A DNA stretch of 64,000 bases from DASVFB01 sp963766345 (GCA_963766345.1 CAVXZL010000012.1:1054001-1118000), one strand, 5' to 3'. Positions 1-9,680 are shown, counted from the stretch's first letter. Made by a program: numbers and translations. Notes: generated by a model from the letters alone, not told the origin.

Positions 1-2478
1 CGGTGGGGCGAGCCGAACGGCGAGATCGGCCTCGTGATCCAGCAGGATCACGGCATCTGGCAGCAGCAGACGGGCAGCCCGAGCGATCCGCAGGCGGGGA
101 ACATCCCCGGCGGCCGCCGCGACGTCCTCCGCTCCGCCGACATGAACGACGGCAAGATGCAGGGCTTCGCGGTCGACAGCGGCGTCTGGCAGGTCTCGGG
201 CGGCGCGCTGAGCGTGGCCGCGGGCTCGCTCGGTCAGGACGCGGCGGCGGTGCTCTACGTCGACCAGGGCCTGCCGACGTACTACGAGCTCCTTGCCTCC
301 GTGCAGGTGACGAAGCCGACGGCCGGCTGGAACGCGAACGCCTTCGTGATCTTCGACTACTTCTCGCCGACCGACTTCAAGTTCGCGGGCATCGACGTCT
401 CGCTGAACAAGGTCGTGCTCGGTCACCGGACGGCGCAGGGCTGGGTGTACGACGCGCAGGGTGCCTACCGCGGCTCGCTCGCGTCGGGCGTGTACTACGA
501 CGTCCAGGTCATCGTGAACGGGCTCATCGTGTCCGTGCTCGTGAACGGCACGAGCGTCCTGACGCAGCAGCTCGACCCGCGCTGGGTGAACGGGACGCCG
601 AACGGGTTCAATCTCGGCCTCGTCGGAGTGGGCTCGAACAACTCGCGCGGCGTCTTCGACAACATCGTCGTGCAGGCGCTGCCGCCGCAGTCGACGTTCG
701 CCTCGACCGAGGACTACGAGGACGGCGTGGCCGACCTCTTCACCGGCGCGAAGACCGGCACCTGGGCCGTCGCGGCCGGGCGTTATGCAGGCACCGCGAC
801 GACCGCGAGCGGCGCGGTCGCCGTGGTCAAGGCGCCCGTGACCGTGACAGCCGAGGCGTACGTCGAATGGGAGACCGTGCTCGGGTCGGGCGGCGCGCTC
901 GTGTTCGACTACTACTCGCCGGAGGACTACAAGTACGTCACGCTCGACACGACGGCCGGCACGGTGACGATCGGCCACCGGATCAGGAACAAGTTCGTCG
1001 TCGACCTCGCCGTCGCGGCGACGATGGCGGTGGGCACCGACCAGAAGCTGCTGCTCGCCCTCAGCGGAACGACGGTCACCGTCTCGCTGAACGGCGTGCA
1101 GCTGACGGCCTACTCGTTCTACGGCAACGTGGTGGACGGCTCGCTCGGCCTGCTCGTGAGGAGCGGCACGGTCTCGTTCGACAGCACGCGCCTGCAGGTC
1201 GGGACGCGCGTCATCAACGCCGTCGACCCGACGCCGCCGACGCTGACGGTGCCGGGCGACGTCAGCCGCTCGACCGATCCGGGCAAGAACACGGCGCTCA
1301 TCAGCGATAGCGCGATCGGCACCGCCTCGGCGACCGACAACGTGGCCGTCGCGTCCGTCGTCCGGTCGGGCGTTCCGGCCGGCAACGTCTTCCCGATCGG
1401 CACGACTACCATCACCTGGACGGCGACGGACATCTTCGGCAACAAGACGGTGAAGACGCAGAAGATCACGGTCGCCGACACCGAACGGCCCGTGCTGACC
1501 GTGCCCGCGAGCATCACCGTGACGATCGCCGCGACGCAGTCGTCGGTCGTGATCACCGATGCGCAGCTCGGCACCGCGACGGCGACCGACAACGCCGGCC
1601 CGGTGACGATCGTCCGCAGCGGCGTCCCGGCCGGGAACGTCTTCCCCGTCGGCAAGACGACGATCACCTACACGGCGACCGACCAGTACGGCAACGTCAC
1701 GACCGGGACGCAGACCGTGACGGTCAACCGGCCTGGCGTCGCGCTCACCGTCGGGCCGAGCCAGAGCTCGACCGAGGGCGCGACGGCCACGTTCAACCTC
1801 GGCTCGTTCTCGGGCGGCGTGGGCCCGTACACGGTGACGGTCGACTGGGGCGACGGCGCGAAGGCGACGTTCGGAGCCGCAGCGGGTGCCCTGTCGGCGC
1901 CGCACGCGTACGCAAACGACCGCTCGACGCCGTACACGGTGCGCGTCACGGTGACGGATGCTGCCGGGACGACGGCGACGGGCACCTTCTCGGTCACGGT
2001 CGCGAACGCGGCGCCGGCCGTGACGATCGCCTCGCCCGTCACCGGCAAGGTCTTCGCGACGGGTAGCACCGTGAGCGTCAGCGCTTCGTTCACCGACCCG
2101 GGCACGACCGACACGCACACGTGCACGATCGCCTGGGGCGACGGCAAGACCGACGTCGGGACGGTGGCCGAGTCCGGAGGCGCCGGAACGTGCACTGGCA
2201 GCAACGTCTACCGGCAGACAGGCAACTACACGATCACCGTGACGGTCGTCGACTCGAGCGGAGCCGCGACGACGAAGACGGTGTCGATCTCCGTCACGAA
2301 GAGCGGCACGATCGCGAGCAGCCTCTACAGCGCCGGCGCGACGGCCGTCAGCTCATCTCTCGTGTCGGTGCGGTGGCTCGTCAGCCCCGGCTCGGCTCTG
2401 CGTACCCAGCGCAACGCCTGCCTGCTGTGGAAGCCCGGGGCGAAGAGAATCGCGCGCCTCGCCGCGGCAGCGCGCTAG
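1..2478 (+). CDS. Secreted HYR/PKD repeat surface protein (5' partial)
   Basis: The reading frame is open at the window's first base, so the N-terminus and any signal peptide lie outside. About 825 codons are present. Two related beta-sandwich segments come first (roughly residues 60-215 and 225-395), sharing a phenylalanine/tyrosine-rich F-D-Y-x-S-P core typical of LamG/concanavalin-like folds. Two HYR domains follow (about 398-566, each with SGVPAGNVFPxG and TATD), then two PKD domains (about 570-755, with VDWGDG and IAWGDG). This architecture is common in extracellular adhesive or carbohydrate-associated proteins of soil bacteria. The last 50 or so residues are basic and low-complexity, with no LPxTG or membrane anchor, so the true C-terminus may have been altered by a base change. 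No enzymatic domain is visible. Confidence 0.8.
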   Translation, partial: RWGEPNGEIGLVIQQDHGIWQQQTGSPSDPQAGNIPGGRRDVLRSADMNDGKMQGFAVDSGVWQVSGGALSVAAGSLGQDAAAVLYVDQGLPTYYELLASVQVTKPTAGWNANAFVIFDYFSPTDFKFAGIDVSLNKVVLGHRTAQGWVYDAQGAYRGSLASGVYYDVQVIVNGLIVSVLVNGTSVLTQQLDPRWVNGTPNGFNLGLVGVGSNNSRGVFDNIVVQALPPQSTFASTEDYEDGVADLFTGAKTGTWAVAAGRYAGTATTASGAVAVVKAPVTVTAEAYVEWETVLGSGGALVFDYYSPEDYKYVTLDTTAGTVTIGHRIRNKFVVDLAVAATMAVGTDQKLLLALSGTTVTVSLNGVQLTAYSFYGNVVDGSLGLLVRSGTVSFDSTRLQVGTRVINAVDPTPPTLTVPGDVSRSTDPGKNTALISDSAIGTASATDNVAVASVVRSGVPAGNVFPIGTTTITWTATDIFGNKTVKTQKITVADTERPVLTVPASITVTIAATQSSVVITDAQLGTATATDNAGPVTIVRSGVPAGNVFPVGKTTITYTATDQYGNVTTGTQTVTVNRPGVALTVGPSQSSTEGATATFNLGSFSGGVGPYTVTVDWGDGAKATFGAAAGALSAPHAYANDRSTPYTVRVTVTDAAGTTATGTFSVTVANAAPAVTIASPVTGKVFATGSTVSVSASFTDPGTTDTHTCTIAWGDGKTDVGTVAESGGAGTCTGSNVYRQTGNYTITVTVVDSSGAATTKTVSISVTKSGTIASSLYSAGATAVSSSLVSVRWLVSPGSALRTQRNACLLWKPGAKRIARLAAAAR

Positions 2479-2494
2479 ACGCCTCCTCTCCCCT

Positions 2495-2674
2495 GTCCGG
2501 AACGGACACGTCTGGGGTCAGACCCCAGCCATGGCCGACGCGGACGATGTGGAAAACGCAGCGGCATGGTTACGCCGGCGCCGCCTCCCCGGCACCGCAT
2601 CGGTGGAACGATCGTCACGCTCTCGGGACGTTCTCAGCGTCCGCGCCGGCCATGTCCGGGGTCAGACCCCGGAC
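2495..2674. repeat. REP-like intergenic palindromes
   Basis: The gap between the convergent surface-protein and dihydropyrimidinase genes carries three inverted repeats. They are GTCCG-GAA-CGGAC at 2495-2507, CTGGGGTC-A-GACCCCAG at 2512-2528, and a perfect 10-base-arm palindrome GTCCGGGGTC-A-GACCCCGGAC at 2654-2674. The last two share a GGGGTC-A-GACCCC core. Related elements with GTGTCTGACACC or GTCCC...GGGAC arms lie in other gaps of this window. They could act as transcript ends or belong to a dispersed REP family. Confidence 0.6.
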
Positions 2675-2690
2675 GCGGCCGGAAGAGCCA

Positions 2691-4101
2691 TTACGCCGGG
2701 ACGCGCTCGGGCTTCAGCTCCTCGCCGAACCGCGCCCGCGCCACGAACTGCCCGACGCCCGGCCGCGCGACGAGCTCGTCGCCGTCCACGAGCACCTGCC
2801 CGCGGAGGAGGACGAGGTCGACCGCACCGGTCACCTCCGTTCCCTCGAACAGGTTGTAGTCCACGTTCGAGTGGTGCGTCGCCGCCGAGAGCGTGTGCTT
2901 CCGCTCCGGGTCGAAGACGAGGAGATCGGCGTCCGAGCCGACCGCGATCGTGCCCTTGCGCGGGTAGAGGCCGAACAGCTTCGCCGGGTTCGTCGCGAGC
3001 AGCTCGACCATGCGGTTGAGCGAGATGCGTCCCTGGCGGGCGCCGAACTCGTGGATCATGTGCAGCCGGTTCTCGATCCCGGGGCCGCCGTTCGGGATCT
3101 TCGAGAAGTCGTCGCGGCCGAGCGTCTTCTGCCCGTCCCACTTGAACGCGCAGTGGTCGGTGGAGATCGCGGACAGCACATCCGTGCGCACGGCGTTCCA
3201 CAACAGGTCCTGATTCGCCTTGTCGCGCGGCGGCGGGGTGTAGACGTACTTCGCGCCCTCGAAGTCGGGGCGCTCGAGGAACGTGTAGTCGATGAAGAGG
3301 TACTGCGTGCACGTCTCGCCGTGGATGTTCCAGCCCGCGTCTCGAGCCCGCGCGATCGGCTCCGCCGCCTCGCGGCACGACACGTGCACGACATAGAGCG
3401 GAGAGCCCGCCACACGCGCGAGCTGGATCGCGCGGTTCGTCGCCTCGCCCTCGGTCTCGGGCGGCCGCGTCAAGGCGTGCCAGTGCGGCTCGACGTGCCC
3501 CGCCGCCAAGCGCCTCCTTCACGAGAACGTCGATCGCGTCGCCGTTCTCCGCGTGCACCATCACGAGCGCGCCCGTCTCCGCCGCGACCTGCATCGTGCG
3601 GAAGAGCGTCTCGTCGTCGACCATGAGCGCGCCCTTGTACGCCATGAAGAGCTTGTACGACGTGATGCCCTGATCCGGGAGCGTCGCCAGTTCCTCGAGC
3701 GTGCCGCCGTCCTTCAGGTCGGTGACCGCCATGTGGTAGCCCATGTCGATCACCTGCTTCCCTTCGGCCTTCGCCTTCCACGTCTCGACCGCCTCGGCAA
3801 AGGTCGCGCCCTGCGGCTGGATGATGAAGTCGACGTGGCACGTCGTGCCGCCGAACGCCGCAGAGGTCTGGCCCGACTCGACGTCGTCGATCGTCACCGT
3901 GCCGCCGAACGGCATGTCGAGATGCGTATGCGGGTCGATGCAGCCCGGCAGGACGTACTTGCCGCTCGCGTCGACCACTCGGTCGGCGGAGAGGTCCAAC
4001 GATTCGCCGATCAGGGAGATCCGCTCGCCTTCGACGTAGACGTCGCCGACGTAGTCGTCCGCCGCGGTGATGACGCGGCCGCCTTTGATCAGAACCGACA
4101 T
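2691..4101 (-). CDS. hydA: Dihydropyrimidinase / D-hydantoinase (frameshifted)
   Basis: Cyclic amidohydrolase opening dihydropyrimidines or hydantoins to N-carbamoyl amino acids; an allantoinase-like role is possible here. Visible family features are the metal-binding H-T-H at residues 58-60, the carboxylated-lysine region SYKLFMAYKG (K150), VMVHAEN, VVHVS and the late ISTDHCAF motif. One extra C on the plus strand near 3507 shifts the frame; removing it gives 469 residues, the normal length. The start is ATG at 4101, preceded by a GGGGAG stretch. It is the last gene of a minus-strand operon behind an ABC importer (30-base gap), which suggests the importer brings in its substrate. The frame break may be a sequencing error or a real mutation. 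Confidence 0.85.
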
Positions 4102-4132
4102 TCGCGGATCTCCCCTTTCGGTTGGGTTCTTG

Positions 4133-5248
4133 TTACTGACCGCCCGGTGTCACCTTGATGTTCAGCTTGTGCCAGTTCCGGCCGTAGACGTCGACGCCTG
4201 CGGCCTTGAGGCTCTTGAGCGCCGCCGTCTCGATGTCCGTGCGGTACGCCTCGTGCCCCGGCACCTTCTTCAGCTTGCCGTACGTCGCGACGATCTTCGC
4301 CGACCGCGCGTAGGCGGCGGGATCCATCGTCCCGATTCCCTTCGGCGCGGGCCAGATGAGCGCGTTGATCTCGTTCATCTGCCAGGTCTGGTGACCCTTC
4401 GGCAGCGCCGGTCCGTTCGCGAGCACCGTCTTCACGCAGTCTGCCTGGTGATCGCGGCACCAGATCCACCCCTGCAGCGAGGCCGCGACGAACTTCTTCG
4501 CCGTCGCCACGTTCGCGGGGTTCTTCAGGTAGTTCGTCGTCGTGAAGATGTTGTCCTCGAGCATCGACGTGCCGACCGTCTGCATCTTGATCACGTTGAG
4601 CTTGTTCATCGAGTAGAGCTTGCCGGTGCTCGGATCCTTCGTCTCGAGCACCTGTGCGAGCTCGTTGTACGTCATCGCCGATGCAGCGTCGATCTGCCGC
4701 TTCAGGAACGCGTTCATGTCGAACGGCTGCTGGAAGATCGTTACGCCCTTCTGGTGAACGGGATCCATGCCGTACTTCGCGAGCGCGGCAAAGACCTCGA
4801 ACTCGTTGCCGAAGAGCCAGTTTCCGACCTTCTTGCCCTTCATCTTCGCGACCGTGTTGATGCCCGTGTCCTTCCAGGTCAAAAGCGTCAGGCCGCTCTT
4901 GTTGAACACCTGCGAGATGCTCACGAGCGGGACGTTCTTCGCGCGCGACAGCATCAGGCTCGAGAGCCAGTCGATGCCGAACTGCGCCTGACCGCCCGCG
5001 ACGACCTGCTCCGGAACGATATTCGGCCCGCCCGGCTTGATCGTCACGTCCAGTCCCGCCTTCTGGTAGTAGCCCTTCGCCTTCGCGGCGTAGTAGCCGG
5101 CGAACTGCGCCTGGGTCACCCACTTGAGCTGCAGCGTGACCTTCGTCAGCTTCTGGGAGCCCTCGACCCTCGTCGACGCGCCCGCCGCCGTGACCACCGT
5201 TCCCGCGATCGCGAGCACGGCGATCCAGACCCACAACTTACGACTCAT
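4133..5248 (-). CDS. ABC importer substrate-binding protein, NMT1/THI5-SsuA type
   Basis: Periplasmic-type binding protein of 371 residues. The Lys/Arg start, a hydrophobic stretch of about 18 residues and AGAST form a secretion signal. The mature start KVTLQLKWVTQAQFAGYYAAK is the signature of the NMT1/THI5 fold used for pyrimidine precursors, sulfonates, hydantoins and related small molecules (only the family is certain). The ATG at 5248 was chosen because AAAGGAGGGCG sits just upstream; longer in-frame starts would put the signal peptide inside the protein. Genes for two permeases and an ATPase lie directly upstream in the same operon, with dihydropyrimidinase downstream, so a dihydropyrimidine, hydantoin or allantoin ligand is inferred. 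Confidence 0.85.
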   Translation of the reverse strand: MSRKLWVWIAVLAIAGTVVTAAGASTRVEGSQKLTKVTLQLKWVTQAQFAGYYAAKAKGYYQKAGLDVTIKPGGPNIVPEQVVAGGQAQFGIDWLSSLMLSRAKNVPLVSISQVFNKSGLTLLTWKDTGINTVAKMKGKKVGNWLFGNEFEVFAALAKYGMDPVHQKGVTIFQQPFDMNAFLKRQIDAASAMTYNELAQVLETKDPSTGKLYSMNKLNVIKMQTVGTSMLEDNIFTTTNYLKNPANVATAKKFVAASLQGWIWCRDHQADCVKTVLANGPALPKGHQTWQMNEINALIWPAPKGIGTMDPAAYARSAKIVATYGKLKKVPGHEAYRTDIETAALKSLKAAGVDVYGRNWHKLNIKVTPGGQ

Positions 5249-5297
5249 TCGCCCTCCTTTACTGCTTCGACCCGATGCGAGCGATTCTGCCCGATCG

Positions 5298-6122
5298 TCA
5301 GTCCTCTGTCGATGGCGCGCCGCGTAACGCCATGCGCTCCAGCGCCGCGACGACGAGGTAGAACGCGATTCCGAAGGCGCACGCCACCCCGATCCCGGCC
5401 CACGCCTCTTCGAAGTCGAAGGTCGCATTGCGGCTGTTGATCAGGACTCCCAGCGCCTCCGGAGACCCGCCGAAGTACTCGCCCACGATAGCGCCGATCA
5501 TCGCCAGCACGGTCGCGATCTTGAGCGCCGTGAAGACGAACGGCAACGCCGTCGGGAAGCGGACGCGCCGGAAGATGTCGATCTCGCTCGCGGCATACGA
5601 CCGCATCAGCTCGATCGACGACGGACGGACGGAGGTCAGGCCGCGGATGGTGTTCACGAAGACCGGGAAGAAGCAGAGCACCGCCGCGATCGCCATCTTC
5701 GACGTCTTGCCGAACGGGCCGAACCACGCGTTCGTGATCGGCGCGAAGGCGATGATCGGGATCGCGCTCGCCGCGATGGCGTACGGCTGGAGCGCGCGGC
5801 CCAGGCGGCGCCAGCGCGCCAGCGCGAGTGCGACGAGGATCCCGAGCCCGCAGCCGATGAGCCAGCCGCCGAACGCCTCCTGGAACGTGAACCAGCCGCC
5901 GTGGAGAAGCTCGCCGCGGTTGTCCCAGAAGTTGCCGGCGATCGCGCTCGGCTGTGGTGCCAGGAATCGTTTGATGTCGAGGACTGCGATCGACTCCTCC
6001 CAGATTACGAGCACGAGCACGAGGACGACCGCCGCGGGCAGCCAGTCGAGTGCTCTGCGACCGACTCGCCGGGAGAGCGCGCCGCGCGGGATCGGCTGAA
6101 CGGCGACGGGCTGCGCGCTCAC
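5298..6122 (-). CDS. ABC importer permease (BPD_transp_1, SsuC/ThiX-like)
   Basis: Inner-membrane permease of about 274 residues with around six hydrophobic helices. The EAA-loop region reads SYAASEIDIFRRVRFPTALP, where the ATPase docks. The GTG at 6122 is preferred because it overlaps the stop of the upstream ATPase gene (GTGA), a pattern repeated through this operon; the frame stays open further upstream but only antisense to the ATPase. It pairs with the second permease at 6898-7743, which is similar in length and design, so the transporter likely uses a permease heterodimer. Confidence 0.85.
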   Translation of the reverse strand: MSAQPVAVQPIPRGALSRRVGRRALDWLPAAVVLVLVLVIWEESIAVLDIKRFLAPQPSAIAGNFWDNRGELLHGGWFTFQEAFGGWLIGCGLGILVALALARWRRLGRALQPYAIAASAIPIIAFAPITNAWFGPFGKTSKMAIAAVLCFFPVFVNTIRGLTSVRPSSIELMRSYAASEIDIFRRVRFPTALPFVFTALKIATVLAMIGAIVGEYFGGSPEALGVLINSRNATFDFEEAWAGIGVACAFGIAFYLVVAALERMALRGAPSTED

Positions 6123-6901
6123 GGCGTCACCGCGTCGAGGTCCGAGCCGAGATGCAGCGCCTCGCGCACGCGAGTGACGAGCTCGAAGTACCGCGGCTCC
6201 TCGCGCGTCTGAGCCGCGCGCGGGTACGGCAGGTCGATGTCGACGATGTCCGCGATGCGGCCCGGGCGCGGCGACATGACCACGACGCGCTTCGAAAGGA
6301 ATACCGCCTCGGCGATCGAGTGTGTCACGAACACGACCGTGCTCAAGCTCGCCTCCCAGATGCGCAGGAGCTCGCCGTTCAAGCGCTCGCGTGTCATCTC
6401 GTCGAGGGCGCCGAACGGCTCGTCCATAAGCAGGAGCGCGGGCGAGAATGCGAGCGCCCGCGCGATGGCGACGCGCATCTGCATTCCGCCCGAGAGCTGC
6501 CACGGGTGGTGGTCGCCGAAGCCCTGCAGCTCGACGAGCCGCAGCATCTCGTCCACGCGCCTCTTGCGCCGCGCGCGGTCCCAGCCGAGCATCTCGAGCG
6601 GCAGCGCGACGTTCTTCGCGACGGTGCGCCAGTCGAAGAGCACCGAGTCCTGGAAGACGATGCCGTAGTCGTGGTCGGCGCGCGCCCGCGGCGCCGGCTT
6701 GCCGTTCACCGTCACGGTGCCGCTCGTCGGCGGGATCAGGTCGCCGATGACGCGGAGCAGCGTCGACTTGCCGCAGCCGGAGGGACCGATGAGCGAGACG
6801 AACTCGCCGGGCTCGATCGCGAGGTCGACGTCCTGCAGCGCGACGACGTCGCCGCGCTCGAAGCGCTTCGTCAGGCCCTGGATCTCGACGACGTTCGTCA
6901 T
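6119..6901 (-). CDS. ABC importer ATPase (SsuB/TauB-like)
   Basis: Cytoplasmic ATPase of 260 residues energising the NMT1-type importer. The Walker A motif is GPSGCGKST, the Q-loop region is GIVFQDSVLFDW, the signature is LSGGMQMR, Walker B is LLLMDEP with FGALD, and the switch histidine is in THS. The ATG at 6901 overlaps the stop of the upstream permease (ATGA), and its own stop overlaps the next gene's GTG. Order and overlaps show one translationally coupled transporter operon. Confidence 0.9.
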   Translation of the reverse strand: MTNVVEIQGLTKRFERGDVVALQDVDLAIEPGEFVSLIGPSGCGKSTLLRVIGDLIPPTSGTVTVNGKPAPRARADHDYGIVFQDSVLFDWRTVAKNVALPLEMLGWDRARRKRRVDEMLRLVELQGFGDHHPWQLSGGMQMRVAIARALAFSPALLLMDEPFGALDEMTRERLNGELLRIWEASLSTVVFVTHSIAEAVFLSKRVVVMSPRPGRIADIVDIDLPYPRAAQTREEPRYFELVTRVREALHLGSDLDAVTP

Positions 6902-7743
6902 GCCACGTGCTCCGGCGCCCGCGTGACGACGAGCTTCTCCGCGAGCACCACGACGAGGAAGAACCCGATGCCGAGCGCGGCCGCGATGACGTTCGTGGCC
7001 CAGAGGTTCTGCGGGCTCAGCGTGTAGTACTGGTTGAAGTTGACGATGTAGCCCCCGAGGCCTTCCTGGATCGAGGACGGCGCCTCGCCGATGATCGCGC
7101 CGACGACGCACGCCGTCGCCGACACCTTCAGCGCGGAGAAGATGTACGGCAGCGCCGCCGGCACGCGAAGCTTCCAGAGGATCTTCCAGCGGCTCGCGGC
7201 GATCGCGCGCATCAGCTCGACCGCGCGGCGGTCGGTCGAGAGCAGGCCGCGCAGCGTGTTGATCGCCACCGGGAAGAACGTGAGGTACGCGGCGATGACC
7301 GAGACGGAGAACCAGGCCGCGACGTGGAGGCTGCCGAGGTAGACGACGACGATCGGCGCGACCGCCAGGATCGGCACGGTCTGCGACGCCACGACGTAGG
7401 GGAGGAGCCCGCGCTGCAGGATCTTCCATTGCGACATGAAGACGCCGAGCGCGAAGCCGAACGACGCACCGAGCACGAACCCGACAGCGGCCTCCTTCGC
7501 CGTGAAGAGCGCGGCGTGGAAGAGCTGCACGATGAGGACGTCTCCGACGCCGGAGGTCGGCCGCTCGAAGAGCGCCCGCACGATCGTGCTGACGTGCGGC
7601 ATCGACGTGTCGTCGACGACGAAGGGCCACGTCCAGCCGGTGCTGATCCAGACCCAGCGGTAGAGCTCCCAGCCGCCGACGAGCACCGCGAGGACGAGGG
7701 CGGTCGTCGCCACGGTGACTGCCAGTCGGCGCGCGGCGGGCAT
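6898..7743 (-). CDS. ABC importer permease, first gene of operon
   Basis: Membrane permease of 281 residues with an N-terminal hydrophobic helix, about six membrane segments in total and an EAA loop (AIAASRWKILWKLRVPAALP). It resembles the 5298-6122 permease along its length. It is the promoter-proximal gene of the minus-strand operon: only 35 bases separate its start from the divergent M20 peptidase-family gene at 7779, so the two promoters must share this short gap. The substrate is inferred only from neighbours (dihydropyrimidinase, N-carbamoyl-amidase). Confidence 0.85.
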   Translation of the reverse strand: MPAARRLAVTVATTALVLAVLVGGWELYRWVWISTGWTWPFVVDDTSMPHVSTIVRALFERPTSGVGDVLIVQLFHAALFTAKEAAVGFVLGASFGFALGVFMSQWKILQRGLLPYVVASQTVPILAVAPIVVVYLGSLHVAAWFSVSVIAAYLTFFPVAINTLRGLLSTDRRAVELMRAIAASRWKILWKLRVPAALPYIFSALKVSATACVVGAIIGEAPSSIQEGLGGYIVNFNQYYTLSPQNLWATNVIAAALGIGFFLVVVLAEKLVVTRAPEHVA

Positions 7744-7778
7744 GGCTCGACAAATATCACAGTTGTAGAGTCGCGCCT

Positions 7779-9203
7779 ATGCCGCTGAATCCCACCCGCA
7801 CGGTCGCCGAGCTGCGCGAGTTGCAGGAGCTCACCGGCGACGAGAGCGGTGCGCAGCGCGTCGCGTGGACCGACACCTGGGAGCGTGCGCGCGACTGGCT
7901 CCGCCGTAAGGTCGAGCGCACCGGCGCCGAGGAAGAGGTCGACGCAGCGGGCAACCAGTGGTTCACGCTCCGCGGCGCTTCCGACCGCGCGCTGCTCGTC
8001 GGCGGGCACATCGACTCCGTGCCGAACGGCGGCTGGCTCGACGGCTGCCTCAACGTGATGGCGGGCGTCGAGGTGCTGCGACGGATCGCTGAGGAGGGAC
8101 AGCCGCCTCTCACGGTGAGGCTCGTCAACTGGGCCGACGAGGAGGGCGCGCGCTTCGGCCGCTCGCTCTTCGGATCCTCCGCGGCCGCGGGATCGATGGC
8201 GGATCAGGAGGAGTTGCGCGCGAAGGTGGACGCGGCGGGCATCACGCTGCCCGACGCTCTGTCAGGGCACGGCGTCGATCTCGACCGGGCCATCGAGGCG
8301 CGGACACAACTCGAGCGCGCGGCCGCCTACCTCGAGCTGCACATCGAGCAGGGGCCCGTGCTCGAGTCGATGGACATACCACTCGGCGTCGTGCTCGGGA
8401 CGTTCGGCGTCGAGCGCCACCTGGTGACGTTCCGCGGCCAGGCCGCGCACGCCGGGTCGACGCCGATGGACAGGCGCCGCGACGCCCTCGCCGGCGCGGC
8501 GAAGCTGGAGCTCGCGATCCGCGAGATCGCGAAGCGGACGGGCGGAGGCGCGGTGTGCACGATAGGCGGCGTCGTGACGAAGCCGGGCATCGTGACCTCG
8601 GTCGTCGAGACCGCCGAGTGCCTGCTCGACCAGCGCCACCTCGACACGGCGACGCTGGCCTCGATGCTCGACGAGGCGAAGCGCGCGTCGGAGCGGTTCG
8701 CGCAGGAGGAGTCGATCGAGGTCGAGTGGGAGCGGATCTGGAACATCGAGCCGATCCTGTTCGACGAGACGCTGATCGGCCTCGCCGACGAGTCCATCCG
8801 GGAGGTCGCGGGACGGTCGCACCGCCTGCCGAGCGGCCCGCTGCACGATGCCGCCGAGGTCGCGCGAGCGGGCATCCCGACGGTGATGGTCTTCGTGCAG
8901 AGCCTGCGCGGCCTCTCGCACACGAAGCTCGAGGACACGAAGCCGGAGCACCTCGAGCTCTCGGTGCGCGCGCTCGACACGCTCGCCTCGAAGACGCTCG
9001 CGCAACTGTCTTCGAAGACGAAGCCCGCCTGGCGGCGGGCTTCGCGGGTGAAACGGGCTTGCGCCCGTGCGTGTCCGAGAGACCCGATCGTACCTCGGTT
9101 GGGCGGAGGGCGCTGGACTCGACCCGGAGCCGATTGCTCGGCCGCGTTGCTTTTCGGGCATGCGCCGCACCTGCGGCTTCACCCTCCACCCATGCGAGCG
9201 TAG
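7779..9203 (+). CDS. M20 N-carbamoyl-L-amino-acid / allantoate amidohydrolase family
   Basis: Zinc-dependent amidase that removes a carbamoyl group from N-carbamoyl amino acids, beta-ureidopropionate or allantoate. Visible metal and active-site elements are GGHIDSVPNGG with a following D, NWADEEGARF, LELHIEQGPVLE, HAGSTPMDRR and the C-terminal SGPLHDA. It is divergent from the dihydropyrimidinase operon and may act on that enzyme's product. Family members end near LASKTLAQ (about residue 410). The frame here runs another 65 residues through two strong hairpins (9020-9068), so the normal stop has probably been lost by a base change and the real protein is shorter. Confidence 0.85.
   Translation: MPLNPTRTVAELRELQELTGDESGAQRVAWTDTWERARDWLRRKVERTGAEEEVDAAGNQWFTLRGASDRALLVGGHIDSVPNGGWLDGCLNVMAGVEVLRRIAEEGQPPLTVRLVNWADEEGARFGRSLFGSSAAAGSMADQEELRAKVDAAGITLPDALSGHGVDLDRAIEARTQLERAAAYLELHIEQGPVLESMDIPLGVVLGTFGVERHLVTFRGQAAHAGSTPMDRRRDALAGAAKLELAIREIAKRTGGGAVCTIGGVVTKPGIVTSVVETAECLLDQRHLDTATLASMLDEAKRASERFAQEESIEVEWERIWNIEPILFDETLIGLADESIREVAGRSHRLPSGPLHDAAEVARAGIPTVMVFVQSLRGLSHTKLEDTKPEHLELSVRALDTLASKTLAQLSSKTKPAWRRASRVKRACARACPRDPIVPRLGGGRWTRPGADCSAALLFGHAPHLRLHPPPMRA
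9020..9068 (+). terminator. Tandem hairpins at end of M20 gene
   Basis: A 10-base-arm hairpin GAAGCCCGCC-TGGC-GGCGGGCTTC (9020-9043) is followed by a six-base-arm hairpin ACGGGC-TTGC-GCCCGT (9053-9068). There is no U-tract, as is common in very GC-rich genomes. Their position right after the conserved end of the amidohydrolase suggests a transcription stop, although the annotated frame reads through them. Confidence 0.55.
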
Positions 9204-9236
9204 GCGGCGATGTCCTACGTCAATGTGTCGATTCCG

Positions 9237-9680
9237 TCAGAAGAGCCGCACGAGCGCGATGCCCACGCCGACGAGCACGATGCCGAGCCCGCGGCCGGGG
9301 GTGAGGTGGTGCTCCTTGAACCCGACCCAGCCGAACTGGTCGACGAGCATCGACGCGAGCGCCTGGCCGGCGACGATCGCCGCCGTGAGCGTCAGGGCGC
9401 CGAGCTTCGGCGCCGTCACGATCGAGCCCGCCACGTAGAAGGCGCCGAGCAGGCCGCCGAGCCAGACCCACCAGGGAACGGCGCCGAGCCGGGCGGTGGA
9501 CGGGAGCGGCTTGCGCACGAACGCCGACAGGACGAGCAGGACGATCGTCCCGACGAGGAACGACACGAACGCCGCGCGGACGGGGCTGCCGAGCCAGTGC
9601 GCGAGTTGCGCGTTGATCCCGAACTGGAACGGCAGCATCGCGCCCGCGGCGACCGCGAAGAGCAGGTAGAGCCAGACCAT
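9237..9680 (-). CDS. DMT-family small membrane protein (YdcZ/DUF606-like)
   Basis: Integral membrane protein of 147 residues, the usual length of the DUF606/YdcZ half-transporter family. About five hydrophobic helices are visible, beginning MVWLYLLFAVAAG. The ATG at 9680 starts directly at the first helix; a longer frame upstream is antisense to the LLM gene. Members are thought to export or import small molecules but the substrate is unknown. It is divergent from the LLM oxidoreductase with a 40-base gap. Confidence 0.75.
   Translation of the reverse strand: MVWLYLLFAVAAGAMLPFQFGINAQLAHWLGSPVRAAFVSFLVGTIVLLVLSAFVRKPLPSTARLGAVPWWVWLGGLLGAFYVAGSIVTAPKLGALTLTAAIVAGQALASMLVDQFGWVGFKEHHLTPGRGLGIVLVGVGIALVRLF

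Noticed and set aside
1119..1667. Long antisense frames, for example opposite the HYR protein and opposite most other genes
   Set aside because: They mirror GC-rich codon positions of the sense gene, are made of V/A/R/P-rich sequence with no family motif, and lack ribosome sites.
2495..2674. Intergenic palindromes as an insertion sequence or CRISPR
   Set aside because: There is no transposase, no target duplication, and the copies are not regularly spaced or separated by unique spacers.
7744..7778. Divergent promoter/operator between the ABC operon and the M20 gene
   Set aside because: TCGACA and TAGAGT are visible but only 14 bases apart, and the ACAA...TTGT symmetry is too weak to report as a site.
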